Assembly: GCA_964520475.1 (NCBI GenBank) | Contig: CAZFNS010000002.1 | Span: 1 to 64,000, forward strand | Reading direction: 5' to 3' | DNA length: 64,000 bases | Origin: Ruminobacter sp964520475 | Lineage (GTDB): Bacteria; Pseudomonadota; Gammaproteobacteria; Enterobacterales; Succinivibrionaceae | Shown here: positions 12,751 to 21,286 of the stretch, piece after piece | Layout of the letters: each line of letters starts with the position of its first letter | How positions within the stretch are numbered: the first letter of the stretch is position 1 | Made by a program: the position numbers and the translations under genes | Notes under the pieces: model-generated | The model's database searches: none | What the model was told of the DNA's origin: nothing | Seen by the model: the letters and a program-made list of their open reading frames with translations, nothing else

Positions 12751-13707
12751 CTAGCTGATGCCCGCCTGGACCAGATCGTGGATGTCCATCGCGCCTACCA
12801 CGTTGTAGTCGGCGTCGACCACGACGAGCGAGGTGACCTTCTTGTCCTCCATCAGCATGAGCGAGTTGTAGGCCATGCCGTCGGGGCCGACGGTGTAGCA
12901 CCCCCGCTTCACGAAATCGCCCACCAGGTCGGTCCGGAAGTCGACTTCCTTCGCGAGGGCCCTTCTGATGTCGCCGTCCGTGAAGATGCCGTAGAGCTTC
13001 TCGCTGTCGTCGAGCACGACGACGAAGCCGAGCTTCTTGCGGGTGACCTCGACCACGGCCTCGCCCAGGGTGTTCCCGGTGTGGATGATCGGGATCTCGG
13101 CGCCGGTGTGCATGATGTTCTCGTTGTGCATCAGCAGCCTCCGGCCCAGGGCCCCGCCCGGGTGGCTCGCCGCGAAGTCGCTCTTGGTGAAGTTCTTCAT
13201 GCCGGAGAGGGCGATGGCCAGCGCGTCCCCGAGAACCAGGGTCACGGTGGTGCTCGAGGTCGGGGCGAGGTTGAGCCGGCCCGCCTCGGAGGTTATGTAG
13301 GTGCACAGGTGGATGTCGGAAATCCGCGCCATGGAGGACGTGGGTTTCGACGTGATGGAAATTATCTTTATGCCCCTTCTTTTGACGATGGGCAGAATGG
13401 TCATGATCTCGCTGCTTTCCCCCGAGTGGGAAATCGCCAGGACGAGATCGTTCTCCTGGATCATGCCGAGGTCGCCGTGGCAGGCTTCCCCGGGGTGGAC
13501 GAAGAACGCCGGCGTGCCCGTGCTGGCCAGCGTGGCGGCGATTTTCGAAGCGATATGACCCGACTTGCCGACCCCGGTCACCACAACTTTTCCGGAGCAC
13601 CGGGAAATCATTTCAAGCGCCTGTCCGTACTCCGGCTCGTCGATGTGCCGGGAAAAATCGCGCAGGTGCTCTATCTCTTTCTCTACTACATCCCTGAAAG
13701 AATTCAT
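12751..13707 (-). CDS. kdsD: Arabinose-5-phosphate isomerase (KdsD/KpsF/GutQ family)
   Basis: 318 residues. It converts ribulose 5-phosphate to arabinose 5-phosphate, the first step of Kdo synthesis for LPS. An N-terminal SIS sugar-isomerase domain (about 30-180) contains VVTGVGKSGHIASKIAAT, FFVHPGEACHGDLGMI and ISHSGESSE. Two CBS domains follow (about 205-318). Length matches the family (about 320-328). Start ATG 13707 has an AAGGA element upstream. It stands alone here, away from the other Kdo genes, so whether it is the housekeeping KdsD or a paralogue cannot be decided. Confidence 0.93.
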   Translation of the reverse strand: MNSFRDVVEKEIEHLRDFSRHIDEPEYGQALEMISRCSGKVVVTGVGKSGHIASKIAATLASTGTPAFFVHPGEACHGDLGMIQENDLVLAISHSGESSEIMTILPIVKRRGIKIISITSKPTSSMARISDIHLCTYITSEAGRLNLAPTSSTTVTLVLGDALAIALSGMKNFTKSDFAASHPGGALGRRLLMHNENIMHTGAEIPIIHTGNTLGEAVVEVTRKKLGFVVVLDDSEKLYGIFTDGDIRRALAKEVDFRTDLVGDFVKRGCYTVGPDGMAYNSLMLMEDKKVTSLVVVDADYNVVGAMDIHDLVQAGIS

Positions 13708-14189
13708 GCAACGTCATCCTTGTACTGTCTGCCTTGCGGCAATGTCACACCCGATTTCTGTTATCCTGTTACCCTGATTGCAATGACAACTTCCGTGTCT
13801 TGTCCGTCGTTTTTCTTTTGTCGCGATTTTAACCGCCCCGCGCGCCGGGAAACGCGCGTCCGCGCGCCTTCCAATAATAATAATATCCTAAACGCGGCGA
13901 AAAACAAGGGGAATTCCGGGGCCGGATCGTCGCCCGGCGGAAGCGCTCCCGGCCCCGGGCCCCGGAAATCAAAGCGTGAGCATTGTAACACAAACGCGGG
14001 GATTGATGAACATTTGTACCCCCCCCTTGAAATTTGAACCCCGTCACAAACTTTTCCGGGCGCGGGGCCCGGGACCCGCTCCGCCCGCGGCCGTCGAATA
14101 TTGCGTCTTATTGTTTTGTAAAACAACTCCCGAAAGTATAAAATACGTCCTTAAAGACCGATGAGACACAACCAGCCGGAGCCTTGCCC
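13708..14189. other. Divergent intergenic region, kdsD / 702-aa membrane protein
   Basis: 482 bp with no convincing gene. It holds the outward promoters for kdsD (minus) and the membrane protein (plus). Visible oddities are an AAT trinucleotide run at about 13873-13884, a run of eight C at about 14021-14028, and AT-rich patches in otherwise GC-rich DNA. No known RNA family or operator was recognised. Confidence 0.6.
14116..14144 (+). promoter_or_regulatory. Candidate promoter for the 702-aa membrane protein
   Basis: TTGTAA (14116-14121), 17-bp spacer, TAAAAT (14139-14144). It predicts a start near 14151, about 40 nt before the ATG at 14190. Confidence 0.5.
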
Positions 14190-16298
14190 ATGAACAGCAG
14201 CAACGAAGAAAACGGGATCCCCGCGGAGAGCGGCGCGCCCGCCCCGGAAGCGCCCGCCGGAACCCCGGCTCCCGCCCCCGGCGGGGACGCCCCGGAAACG
14301 CCCGCCGCGCCGGAGCCCCCCGCGGAGCGGGCCGGGAGCGGGGCGCCCGGGCCGGCCCTCCTGCGCTTCCTGACCCCGGCGCCCGGGCAGCAGTACGAGG
14401 AAGAGCCCTTCGGCGAGCTGCTGCTCAAGTACGCCGCGATCGCCGCGGTCATGTTCCTCGCCTGGGCGGTCACGGGGTACCCGGCGTCCGTCGAGGGCAG
14501 GTCCGCGGCCGCGCTCGTCTTCGTCGTCCTGTTCTTCGCCCTGCCGCGGCTCTTCTACATCCGCTACTACCGGGCGTGCCGGAACCGGGAGATCCTCGCG
14601 GACTACGCGCCCGCGACGTTTACGGAGAGGGTCGTCTACTCGACCAGAAGGAACGTGTCCTCCCTGTTCATGAGCGCCTACTCGGGCGTCATCGTGTTCT
14701 ACGCCCTGGTCGCGCGCTCCCGGACGGTCGGGTGCATAATCCTGCTCGCGTTCATCGCCTTCGCGCTCCTCAACTACGTGCTTAACATGCCGGGCTTCAG
14801 CCGGCTCATGAACGCCGACGCCCGCCTCGCCGTCCACCGGTTCAACCGCCGCTTCATCACCTGCCTGCTGACCGGGCTCGTCTGCTTCGCCGCGGGGTAC
14901 TTCCTCTACGTTCCCGGGCCGGATTTCGCGTACGCGCGCAAGGTCCTGTTCGGGGTCGTCAACCCCGAGTACAGCGACTCGCTCTTCGTCACCTTCCTCG
15001 GGACCGCCGACTATGTGGTCGCCGCGATCGATCTCGCGCTGGGCGCCCTCGCCCCGACGCCGTGGTACGGGCCGGTCCTCGCGATCCTCGTGGCCCTGCC
15101 CATGGGCATCGCGGGCACCCATATCGCCATCGTCCTCAGCCAGCTGTGCCTGCCGTTCGGGGAAATCCGGACGATCGCCGGCCCGCAGCCGTGGGTGAAG
15201 CCGCGGCGGAGCTTCCTGGTCAGGCACTGGAAATCCATCTGCCTGCCGCTGTTCCTCTGCGCCTTTCTGTCGGCCGTCTACCACTACGGGGCCCCGCTCT
15301 ACCTCAAGTACCAGGAGCAGCTGATGGTCTACAACAACACCGAGATCAAGCCCGAGGCGGAGCTCATCGACGGGGTCAGGTACCGCAAGGGCACCCTGAG
15401 CGCCATCGACGAGGCGCAGAAGGAAGGCCTCGGCGGGTTCCAGGATCTCCTCGCCGACTCCTCGCACGAGATCAACGAGCTCTTCGACGCGCTCGACGCC
15501 CCGGCGGAGAACTTCGTCGCCTGGTTCAGGGCGCGCGCCGGGCAGTACCCGTTCGCCGCGGGCGACGCCCAGCTCAAGCAGTCCTTCGTCAGCACCCTGC
15601 GGCTCCGGAACCTCGACAACTCGCTCAACAACATCCGCAAGGACACGGCCGCGATGGCCGAGGGGATCCTGCGCGAGACCCGGAAGAAGATCGACGAGAT
15701 CCTCGCCGGGAACCGCGAGGACGAGAAGGCCGAGCCGCGCAAGCTCGGCCAGAACATCGACTCCTACCTCCTCTACCGGCTGTACACGAGCAACAACGTG
15801 TACTTCGACCTGCAGTCGGACGAGCGGATCCAAATCCGCCTGCCGAGCACCGAGACCGTGCTGATCCGCGACTTCGACGACGCGGGCGCGATCTGGTTCA
15901 AATCCCCCGACTCCAAGGTCCTGCAGTCCATCGAGGACGAGCTGTTCGCGGGCGACGCCGGGGCGGAGGCTCCGGAAGACGCCGCCCCGCCGGTTCCCCC
16001 GGAGGAAAACCCCGAGGCTCAGAAGGAGTACTCGGACGCCCTGACGGCGCACCTTTCGGCGCGGCTCGACGCCTGCCGCCAGCTCGTCACCGAAGAGCTC
16101 GCCAAGGCGCTCAGGATGCCCCTCGACGCCGAAAGCTCCGGCGTGAAGAAGCCGCAGCCGGTCAACACCGCCATCGAGGGCGCGGAAACCAACGAGTACG
16201 TTCCCCCCGAGGAAGGCTACGACCCCGAGGAGGACGCGGACGGGGAGGAAGTTCCCGCGGGCGGGGAAACCGGGGAGGACGCCGCCCCGGCGGACTGA
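14190..16298 (+). CDS. Large polytopic membrane protein of unknown function
   Basis: 702 residues, not recognised. Start ATG 14190 has GGAG eight bases upstream; an upstream TTG is less likely. The order is: an N-terminal Pro/Ala/Glu-rich cytosolic tail (about 1-60), roughly seven hydrophobic helices between about 74 and 375, then a soluble C-terminal half. That half has a charged, possibly coiled segment (about 400-520), a beta-like patch (FDLQSDERIQIRLPSTETV) and an acidic Glu/Asp/Gly tail. No catalytic motif, transporter signature or domain could be assigned. It is followed after 124 bp by queC but has its own promoter, so a link to queuosine is not implied. Confidence 0.75.
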   Translation: MNSSNEENGIPAESGAPAPEAPAGTPAPAPGGDAPETPAAPEPPAERAGSGAPGPALLRFLTPAPGQQYEEEPFGELLLKYAAIAAVMFLAWAVTGYPASVEGRSAAALVFVVLFFALPRLFYIRYYRACRNREILADYAPATFTERVVYSTRRNVSSLFMSAYSGVIVFYALVARSRTVGCIILLAFIAFALLNYVLNMPGFSRLMNADARLAVHRFNRRFITCLLTGLVCFAAGYFLYVPGPDFAYARKVLFGVVNPEYSDSLFVTFLGTADYVVAAIDLALGALAPTPWYGPVLAILVALPMGIAGTHIAIVLSQLCLPFGEIRTIAGPQPWVKPRRSFLVRHWKSICLPLFLCAFLSAVYHYGAPLYLKYQEQLMVYNNTEIKPEAELIDGVRYRKGTLSAIDEAQKEGLGGFQDLLADSSHEINELFDALDAPAENFVAWFRARAGQYPFAAGDAQLKQSFVSTLRLRNLDNSLNNIRKDTAAMAEGILRETRKKIDEILAGNREDEKAEPRKLGQNIDSYLLYRLYTSNNVYFDLQSDERIQIRLPSTETVLIRDFDDAGAIWFKSPDSKVLQSIEDELFAGDAGAEAPEDAAPPVPPEENPEAQKEYSDALTAHLSARLDACRQLVTEELAKALRMPLDAESSGVKKPQPVNTAIEGAETNEYVPPEEGYDPEEDADGEEVPAGGETGEDAAPAD

Positions 16299-16422
16299 TC
16301 CGCCCGCCGGAGCCGCGGCCCGGCTCAAGGCCCGCGCGGGACGGGCCCCGGCAGGATTCCCGCGGCAGACCGCCCGCGCCGGGGCGCGGGTCCGTAAACG
16401 ACTGAATCCCGGGACACACACC

Positions 16423-17109
16423 ATGAAAATCACCGTTTTACTGAGCGGGGGCGTGGACAGCTCGACCTGCCTCGCCCTCGCGGCCGCCGAGCGCGGCGCC
16501 GCCGCCGTGGAGGCGCTCTGCGTCCGCTACGGGCAGAAGCACGAGCGCGAGGTCGCCTCGGCGCGGGCCGTGGCCGCCCGGCTCGGGGTGAGGTTCGCCG
16601 AGCTGGATCTCACGGCCGTGTTCGCGGGGGCGAAAGGCGCCCTCATGAAGGGCTCGCCCGAGGCCGTGGACCACCGGAGCTACGCGGAGCAGCTTAAGGA
16701 TCTCGGCGGCGCCGGGACCGTCGGCACCTACGTGCCCTTCCGCAACGGCATCATGCTGGCGGCGGCCGCCGCGGCCGCGCAGATAAACGGCTCGGAGGAG
16801 GTCTGGTACGGGGCCCACCGCGACGACGCGGCCGGCCGGGCCTACCCGGACTGCACGGAGGAGTTCGTCCGGCACATGGGCGCCGCAATTTACGAGGGGA
16901 CGGGCCGGGGGATCCGGCTGAGAGCCCCGTTCATCGCCATGAACAAGGCGGAGATCGTCGCCGCCGGCCTCAGGCTCAAAGTTCCCTACGAGCTCACCTG
17001 GAGCTGCTACGAGGGCGGGGACCGGCCCTGCGGCACCTGCGGCACCTGCATCGACCGGAGAAGGGCCTTCGAGCTCAACGGCGCGCGGGATCCCCTCCTC
17101 CCGGACTGA
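16423..17109 (+). CDS. queC: 7-cyano-7-deazaguanine (preQ0) synthase QueC
   Basis: 228 residues. It uses ATP and ammonia to turn 7-carboxy-7-deazaguanine into preQ0, precursor of queuosine in tRNA. The PP-loop ATP pyrophosphatase motif LLSGGVDSSTCLALA is at the N-terminus. VPFRNGIML and GAHRDDAAGRAYPDC are family signatures. The C-terminal zinc site is CYEGGDRPCGTCGTC. First gene of queC-queD-queE, with folE (which makes the pathway's first intermediate) also in this window at 46395-47051. Confidence 0.96.
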   Translation: MKITVLLSGGVDSSTCLALAAAERGAAAVEALCVRYGQKHEREVASARAVAARLGVRFAELDLTAVFAGAKGALMKGSPEAVDHRSYAEQLKDLGGAGTVGTYVPFRNGIMLAAAAAAAQINGSEEVWYGAHRDDAAGRAYPDCTEEFVRHMGAAIYEGTGRGIRLRAPFIAMNKAEIVAAGLRLKVPYELTWSCYEGGDRPCGTCGTCIDRRRAFELNGARDPLLPD

Positions 17110-17175
17110 GATCCCGGGGCGCCCCGGACGGAACCACAACCCCCGCGCGCCGGCGCGGGAACCGGAACGGAAGAA

Positions 17176-17535
17176 ATGTACAAAGTTAAAAAAAGGATCG
17201 TCGTCAGCGCGGCCCACCGCCTCAGCCTCGACTACGACAGCAAATGCTCGGCGCTGCACGGGCACAACTGGATCATCGACGTGTACCTGCGGAGCCCGGA
17301 GCTCGACCGGAACGGCATGGTCATGGACTTCACCGTCATCAGGAAGACGATCACGGACGCCCTCGACCACCGGATCCTCAACGACGTGATGGACGCGAAC
17401 CCCACCGCCGAGAACCTGGCCCGCTGGGTCTGCGACCGGCTCGGGCCCCGCTGCTACCGGGTGGACGTCGAGGAAAGCCCGGAGAACTCGGCCTCCTACG
17501 AAAGAGACGGCGAGGGGAACGGGGATCGTGGATAA
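17176..17535 (+). CDS. queD: 6-carboxytetrahydropterin synthase QueD
   Basis: 119 residues. It converts dihydroneopterin triphosphate to 6-carboxytetrahydropterin, the second step of preQ0 synthesis. The zinc-binding His set is visible: H14 in SAAHRL and H28/H30 in LHGHNW, with catalytic Cys24 in DSKCSALHGH. Its last codons overlap the start of queE by 8 bp, which indicates translational coupling. Length is normal (about 120). Confidence 0.95.
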   Translation: MYKVKKRIVVSAAHRLSLDYDSKCSALHGHNWIIDVYLRSPELDRNGMVMDFTVIRKTITDALDHRILNDVMDANPTAENLARWVCDRLGPRCYRVDVEESPENSASYERDGEGNGDRG

Positions 17536-18208
17536 GTACCCCGTAAGCGAGATCTTCGCGTCCGTGAACGGCGAGGGCCCCCTGTCCGGGGAGCCCGCCG
17601 TCTTCGTCCGCCTGCTCGGCTGCAACCTCCGCTGCTCCTACTGCGACACCGCCTACGCCTGGGATCCCGCGGCCGGCCCCCGGCTGACCGGGGAGGAGAT
17701 CCTCCGCCGGGTCGCGGGCTGCGGGGGCCGCATCCGCAACGTCACCCTCACGGGCGGGGAGCCCCTGTACCGCCCGAACGCCGCCGCGCTCCTCGAGCTG
17801 CTCGCGGGCGCCGGGTACCTGGTGAACGTCGAGACGAACGGCTCGGTGAACCTCGCCCCCTACCTCGCGCTCCCGCGCGCGGACCGGCTCCTCTTCTGCT
17901 GCGACCTGAAGCTGCCCTCGAGCGGCGAGGCGGAAGCCAACGATCCCGCGAACCCGGGGCTCCTCCGCCCCGGCGACGTCCTCAAGCTCGTAATCGGCGC
18001 GGAGGAGGATTTCCCCGAGGCGCTGCGGGTGATAAAAGAGGTCCGGCCGCGCTGCCTCGTGTACCTGTCGCCGGCGTTCGGGAAGATCGAGCCGAAGGAA
18101 ATCGTCGCGAGGCTTCTCGCATGGTCGCGGGAAACCGACGTCTCCCGCGTCCGGGTGCAGCTCCAGCTCCACAAGTACATCTGGGATCCCGCCGCCCGCG
18201 GGGTGTGA
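17528..18208 (+). CDS. queE: 7-carboxy-7-deazaguanine synthase QueE (radical SAM), GTG start
   Basis: 226 residues. A radical-SAM enzyme forming 7-carboxy-7-deazaguanine from 6-carboxytetrahydropterin. The cluster motif is C32-x3-C36-x2-C39 in LLGCNLRCSYCDTAYAW, preceded by the family phrase IFASVNGEGPLSGEPAVFVR, with TLTGGEPL for SAM binding. The start is a GTG at 17528 inside the queD tail. It completes the queC-D-E operon, so the cell can make preQ0 from the folE product. Confidence 0.95.
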   Translation: MDKYPVSEIFASVNGEGPLSGEPAVFVRLLGCNLRCSYCDTAYAWDPAAGPRLTGEEILRRVAGCGGRIRNVTLTGGEPLYRPNAAALLELLAGAGYLVNVETNGSVNLAPYLALPRADRLLFCCDLKLPSSGEAEANDPANPGLLRPGDVLKLVIGAEEDFPEALRVIKEVRPRCLVYLSPAFGKIEPKEIVARLLAWSRETDVSRVRVQLQLHKYIWDPAARGV

Positions 18209-18446
18209 GGGGCCGCCCCTCCGGCCGTCCCCGCTCCCGCCCGGGTTCTTCCCCCCCCGTCCGCCCCGCCTGCCGACGGGGCGAATATTTTTTGATAAAA
18301 ACATAATAATTGTACTTCGGGTGATGAACTTATCGCGCGGGCGGTATATCATATAAACAGAGGGAAATGCGCCCGGCGGCCGCGGAGCGGAGGAACGCGG
18401 GCGCTCCCCCTTTATAAACAAAACAACTCATAATAAGGATTGAAAA

Positions 18447-19163
18447 ATGTCAGAAATCTTCAAAAAGATACTCCTGGGGGCCGCTCTGATCGCGGGATGC
18501 TCCCTGGCGTCGGGATGCACGACCTCGGGCGAGCATCTCAGCAAATACAAGGACCTCGACGTGAGGGTCAACTACACCAGCACCTTCGTGCTGGAGCCGG
18601 CCGCGCACAGCCCCGAGTCCGTTTACATGAATTTCCGGGATCTGTCGGGTTCCGATCTGGACAAAATCTTCAACACCAAGATGGCGGCCGAGATCTACGA
18701 CGATCCCAACCTGGCCCTGGCCCCCGACTCGGCGACCGCCGACATCGTGATCAACGCGACCATTTCCGCCATCGACAACTCCAGCGTGCAGTCGCAGGGC
18801 GGCGTCATCACGGGCGCGGTGGCGGGCGCCGCCACCGGCGCGGTGATCGCGTCCTCGCGGCACGGGCACGGCCGCTTCCATCACCACCACCGCTACTCGG
18901 GCGGGGAAGCCGCCCTGCCGCTGATCCTCGGCCTGGTCGGCGCGGGCATCGGCTACATCATCGACGACAATCTCTCGGTGGACAAGATCGTCTTCACCGT
19001 GACCCTGGACGTCAGGCAGCGCGACGGCGAGGGCGGGTTCTACCCGACCAAATACACCACGGCGGTCCTCTCCGGGCAGCAGCTCAACATGAACCGGGCC
19101 CAGGCCACCGACCAGCTCTTCACCAACCTCACCAAGAGCTTCCACCAGCTCATCAAGCACTGA
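18447..19163 (+). CDS. TraT-like complement-resistance family lipoprotein with a His-rich insert
   Basis: 238 residues, TraT-family outer-membrane lipoprotein. Two overlapping lipobox candidates are seen: LIAGC (Cys18) and LASGC (Cys24). After it come the TraT-type start LDVRVNYTSTFVLEP, a Gly/Ala-rich hydrophobic hairpin (about 119-136 and 156-172) and a C-terminal beta-rich part. Between the two hydrophobic segments sits a His-rich run, RHGHGRFHHHHRY (about 138-150), which F-plasmid TraT lacks. In plasmids TraT gives surface exclusion and serum resistance; the role of this chromosomal copy is unknown. ATG 18447 follows AAGGATTG. It is monocistronic, ending in a strong terminator. Confidence 0.75.
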   Translation: MSEIFKKILLGAALIAGCSLASGCTTSGEHLSKYKDLDVRVNYTSTFVLEPAAHSPESVYMNFRDLSGSDLDKIFNTKMAAEIYDDPNLALAPDSATADIVINATISAIDNSSVQSQGGVITGAVAGAATGAVIASSRHGHGRFHHHHRYSGGEAALPLILGLVGAGIGYIIDDNLSVDKIVFTVTLDVRQRDGEGGFYPTKYTTAVLSGQQLNMNRAQATDQLFTNLTKSFHQLIKH

Positions 19164-19193
19164 GCCGCGCGGGATTTAAAACGAAACGGGAAA

Positions 19194-19229
19194 GGGGGAA
19201 AATCCAAAGATTTTCCCCCTTGTCTTTTT
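19194..19229 (+). terminator. Intrinsic terminator of the TraT-like gene
   Basis: Perfect 11-bp stem GGGGGAAAATC / GATTTTCCCCC (19194-19204 with 19209-19219), CAAA loop, then TTGTCTTTTT. Confidence 0.85.
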
Positions 19230-19313
19230 CGTTCTTCGCTCTCTTTACGCTCTTCGCGCGCGCGGCGTCCGCCTCTCCCGCCGTCCCGGGATCCGGGCCG
19301 GCGGCGGGGGCCG

Positions 19314-20024
19314 CTACTTCTTCAGCAGCTTCTTGACGTCGTTCTCCGAGCGCGGCGCGCCGTGCAGAACCTGGCCGTCGATGATGAAGGCCGGGGTCCC
19401 GTTGACCTCCAGGGCCTGGGCCGCGGCGCGGATCTCGGCGAGGATCTCGTCCACTTCATCCTTCTTGGACAGATCGAGGACGGTCTTCCAGTTGAGACCG
19501 AGGGACTCGACGAGCGTCTGAAGTTCGATCTCGTTCGAGAGCCGGCCGGTCCTGGTCATGAGCTCGTTGTTGTACCGCACGTACTTGTCCTTGTCGAGGT
19601 TGTAGACGGCGAGGCCCACCCGGGCGCCGGTCAGCGAGATCTCGGAAAGGATCGGGAACTCCATGTAGATGTACCGGGTGTCCGGGGAATGCTTCAGGAG
19701 GTCGATGAGCAGCGGCTTGGCCTTCTTGCAGTAGCCGCAGTTGTAGTCGAAGAACTCCACGATGGTGTGCTTGGCGTTCGCCGGGCCGGACTGCGGGAAC
19801 TGCCTGCTCTTCAGGATGCGCTCGATCGTCTTGCTCTCCTCCGCCTTCTTCAGCTCCGCCTGCCGGGCCTGAACCTTGGCGGAAGCCTCGATCAGCACGT
19901 CGGGATTGTTGACGATGTAGTCGTGGACGATTGTTTCGATCTCCTCCCGGGTGAATTCGGCGTAGGCGGGAGAGGAAACCAGGGCGGCGAGAACCGCCGC
20001 CGCGCAGAGAGTACGAATCTTCAT
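19314..20024 (-). CDS. Periplasmic DsbA-family thiol oxidoreductase (ScsC/Com1-like)
   Basis: 236 residues. Sec signal peptide (cleavage near AYA, residue 22), then an N-terminal helical segment (about 23-75) of the kind that multimerises ScsC/Com1 proteins, then a thioredoxin fold with an inserted helical domain. Active site C96-G-Y-C99 in FFDYNCGYCKKAKPLL, and cis-proline loop NGTPAFII near residue 213. It likely oxidises or isomerises disulfides in exported proteins such as the several Cys-containing secreted proteins of this window. No partner DsbB or DsbD is adjacent. Exact function (oxidase or isomerase) cannot be read from sequence. Confidence 0.85.
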   Translation of the reverse strand: MKIRTLCAAAVLAALVSSPAYAEFTREEIETIVHDYIVNNPDVLIEASAKVQARQAELKKAEESKTIERILKSRQFPQSGPANAKHTIVEFFDYNCGYCKKAKPLLIDLLKHSPDTRYIYMEFPILSEISLTGARVGLAVYNLDKDKYVRYNNELMTRTGRLSNEIELQTLVESLGLNWKTVLDLSKKDEVDEILAEIRAAAQALEVNGTPAFIIDGQVLHGAPRSENDVKKLLKK

Positions 20025-20321
20025 AAGAATCCTTCAGATAACGTCGGACCGCGTCCGACGGCCGGGCGCGGGACGCCCGAGGGCCCGCGCGGCTCGTTCA
20101 AACCTGCCCCCGCCGCGGCGCGCGGGCGCCGGCGCCCGGGGGCGCATTTTGCAATTCTCACAAAAAACCCGTTAAATTGCAACTTTTTCGGGGAAAAATT
20201 TCCCCCGCGGGAACGCCCCGGGCGGCGCGGCCCCGGGCCCGCGCCCCGTTTGCGCGCCGGGCGCCCGCGGACGACCGTTTTTCATGAATCGCGGGGCGTT
20301 TTGTTGTAGAATATTCACTGT

Positions 20322-20432
20322 TCTCAGGGCGGGGCGAAAATCCCCACCGGCGGTTACAGCCCGCGAGCCTCCCAAGGCACGATCCGGTGAAATTCCGGGG
20401 CCGACGGTCACAGTCCGGACGGAAGAGAGCGG
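20322..20432 (+). promoter_or_regulatory. FMN riboswitch (RFN element) controlling ribB
   Basis: The conserved RFN blocks appear in order: CTCAGGGCGGGGCGAAA near 20323, CCCCACCGGCGGT near 20342, AGCCCGCGAGC near 20358, GATCCGGTGAAATTCCGG near 20381, CCGACGGTCACAGTC near 20401, and GGACGGAAGAGAG at the 3' end. FMN binding should shut off ribB. The 60 nt between aptamer and start codon contain GGCCGTCC/GGCCCG complementary segments that could mask the ribosome site. No T-run terminator is visible, so translational control is more likely. The 297 bp between the DsbA-like gene and the aptamer hold only weak promoter-like AT patches (for example TAGAAT at 20307). Confidence 0.95.
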
Positions 20433-20492
20433 ATCGACGGCCCGTTAAGGGCGGCCGTCCGGCTCCGGCCCGCTTAACGTTTAATTGAGCTG

Positions 20493-21158
20493 ATGGAGCG
20501 TCAGATTTTGAGACAGTTTAATTTGCTGAATATCTTCGGGGAAACCCCGGAGGAAAGAGTCGGGCTGGCCCTCGAAGCCCTGCGCGAAGGCAGGGGCGTG
20601 CTGGTCGTCGACGACGAGAACCGCGAGAACGAGGGCGACATCGTCTTCGCGGCGGAGAACATGACCGAGGCCCAGATGGCCATGCTGATCCGCCACTGCT
20701 CGGGGATCGTCTGCCTGTGCATGCCCGAGGGGCGGACGCGGGAGCTCGGCCTCCCGCAGATGGTGAGCGAAAACACCAGCGCCTACGGCACCGCCTTCAC
20801 CATAAGCGTCGAGGCGGCCGCGGGCGTCACCACGGGAGTCAGCGCGCGCGACCGCCTGACCACCGTCAGGGCGGCGATCGCCCCCGGGGCCCGTCCCGAA
20901 GACCTGCGCCACCCGGGTCACGTGTTCCCGCTGGCGGCCCGGGAGGGCGGCGTGCTCGCCCGCGACGGCCACACCGAGGCTTCGGTGGATCTGGCGCGGC
21001 TCGCCGGCCTCTCCCCCTACGGGGTCCTCTGCGAGCTCACCAACGACGACGGCACCATGGCCCGCCTCCCCCAGGTGGCGGCCTTCGCCCTCGCGCGCGG
21101 CATGACCGTGGTGAGCATCCTCGACGTCGTCGCGTACCGCAAGGCGCGCGGGGTCTGA
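20493..21158 (+). CDS. ribB: 3,4-dihydroxy-2-butanone 4-phosphate synthase
   Basis: 221 residues, a stand-alone RibB without the GTP cyclohydrolase II half. It converts ribulose 5-phosphate to dihydroxybutanone phosphate and formate for riboflavin synthesis. Signatures: VVDDENRENEGDIVFAAE near residue 38, RHCSGIVCLCM, TAFTISVEAA, and DLRHPGHVFPLAAREGGVLA with TEASVDLARLAGL. It sits directly under an FMN riboswitch, so it is controlled by end product. It converges with purF across a shared terminator. Confidence 0.96.
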   Translation: MERQILRQFNLLNIFGETPEERVGLALEALREGRGVLVVDDENRENEGDIVFAAENMTEAQMAMLIRHCSGIVCLCMPEGRTRELGLPQMVSENTSAYGTAFTISVEAAAGVTTGVSARDRLTTVRAAIAPGARPEDLRHPGHVFPLAAREGGVLARDGHTEASVDLARLAGLSPYGVLCELTNDDGTMARLPQVAAFALARGMTVVSILDVVAYRKARGV

Positions 21159-21200
21159 CCCCCTCTCCCCCGTCCCGCCCCCGGCGGGCGTCCGGACGCG

Positions 21201-21230
21201 AAAAACCCCGCGGCGCAGCCGCGGGGTTTC
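21201..21230. terminator. Bidirectional terminator between ribB and purF
   Basis: Perfect 11-bp stem AACCCCGCGGC / GCCGCGGGGTT (21204-21214 with 21218-21228). It has A5 on the left (T5 for the minus strand) and TTTCTC on the right for the plus strand. Confidence 0.8.
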
Positions 21231-21286
21231 TCATAATCTCTCACAATCCGGGCGGCGGGGCCGCGCCCCGCTTCCGCGCCCGCGCG

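Noticed and set aside
12362..13600. Frame joining carA to upstream sequence through the N gap
   Set aside because: The N-terminal extension reads out-of-frame kdsD sequence; the TTG with GGAGGT and homology to CarA fix the real start at 12361.
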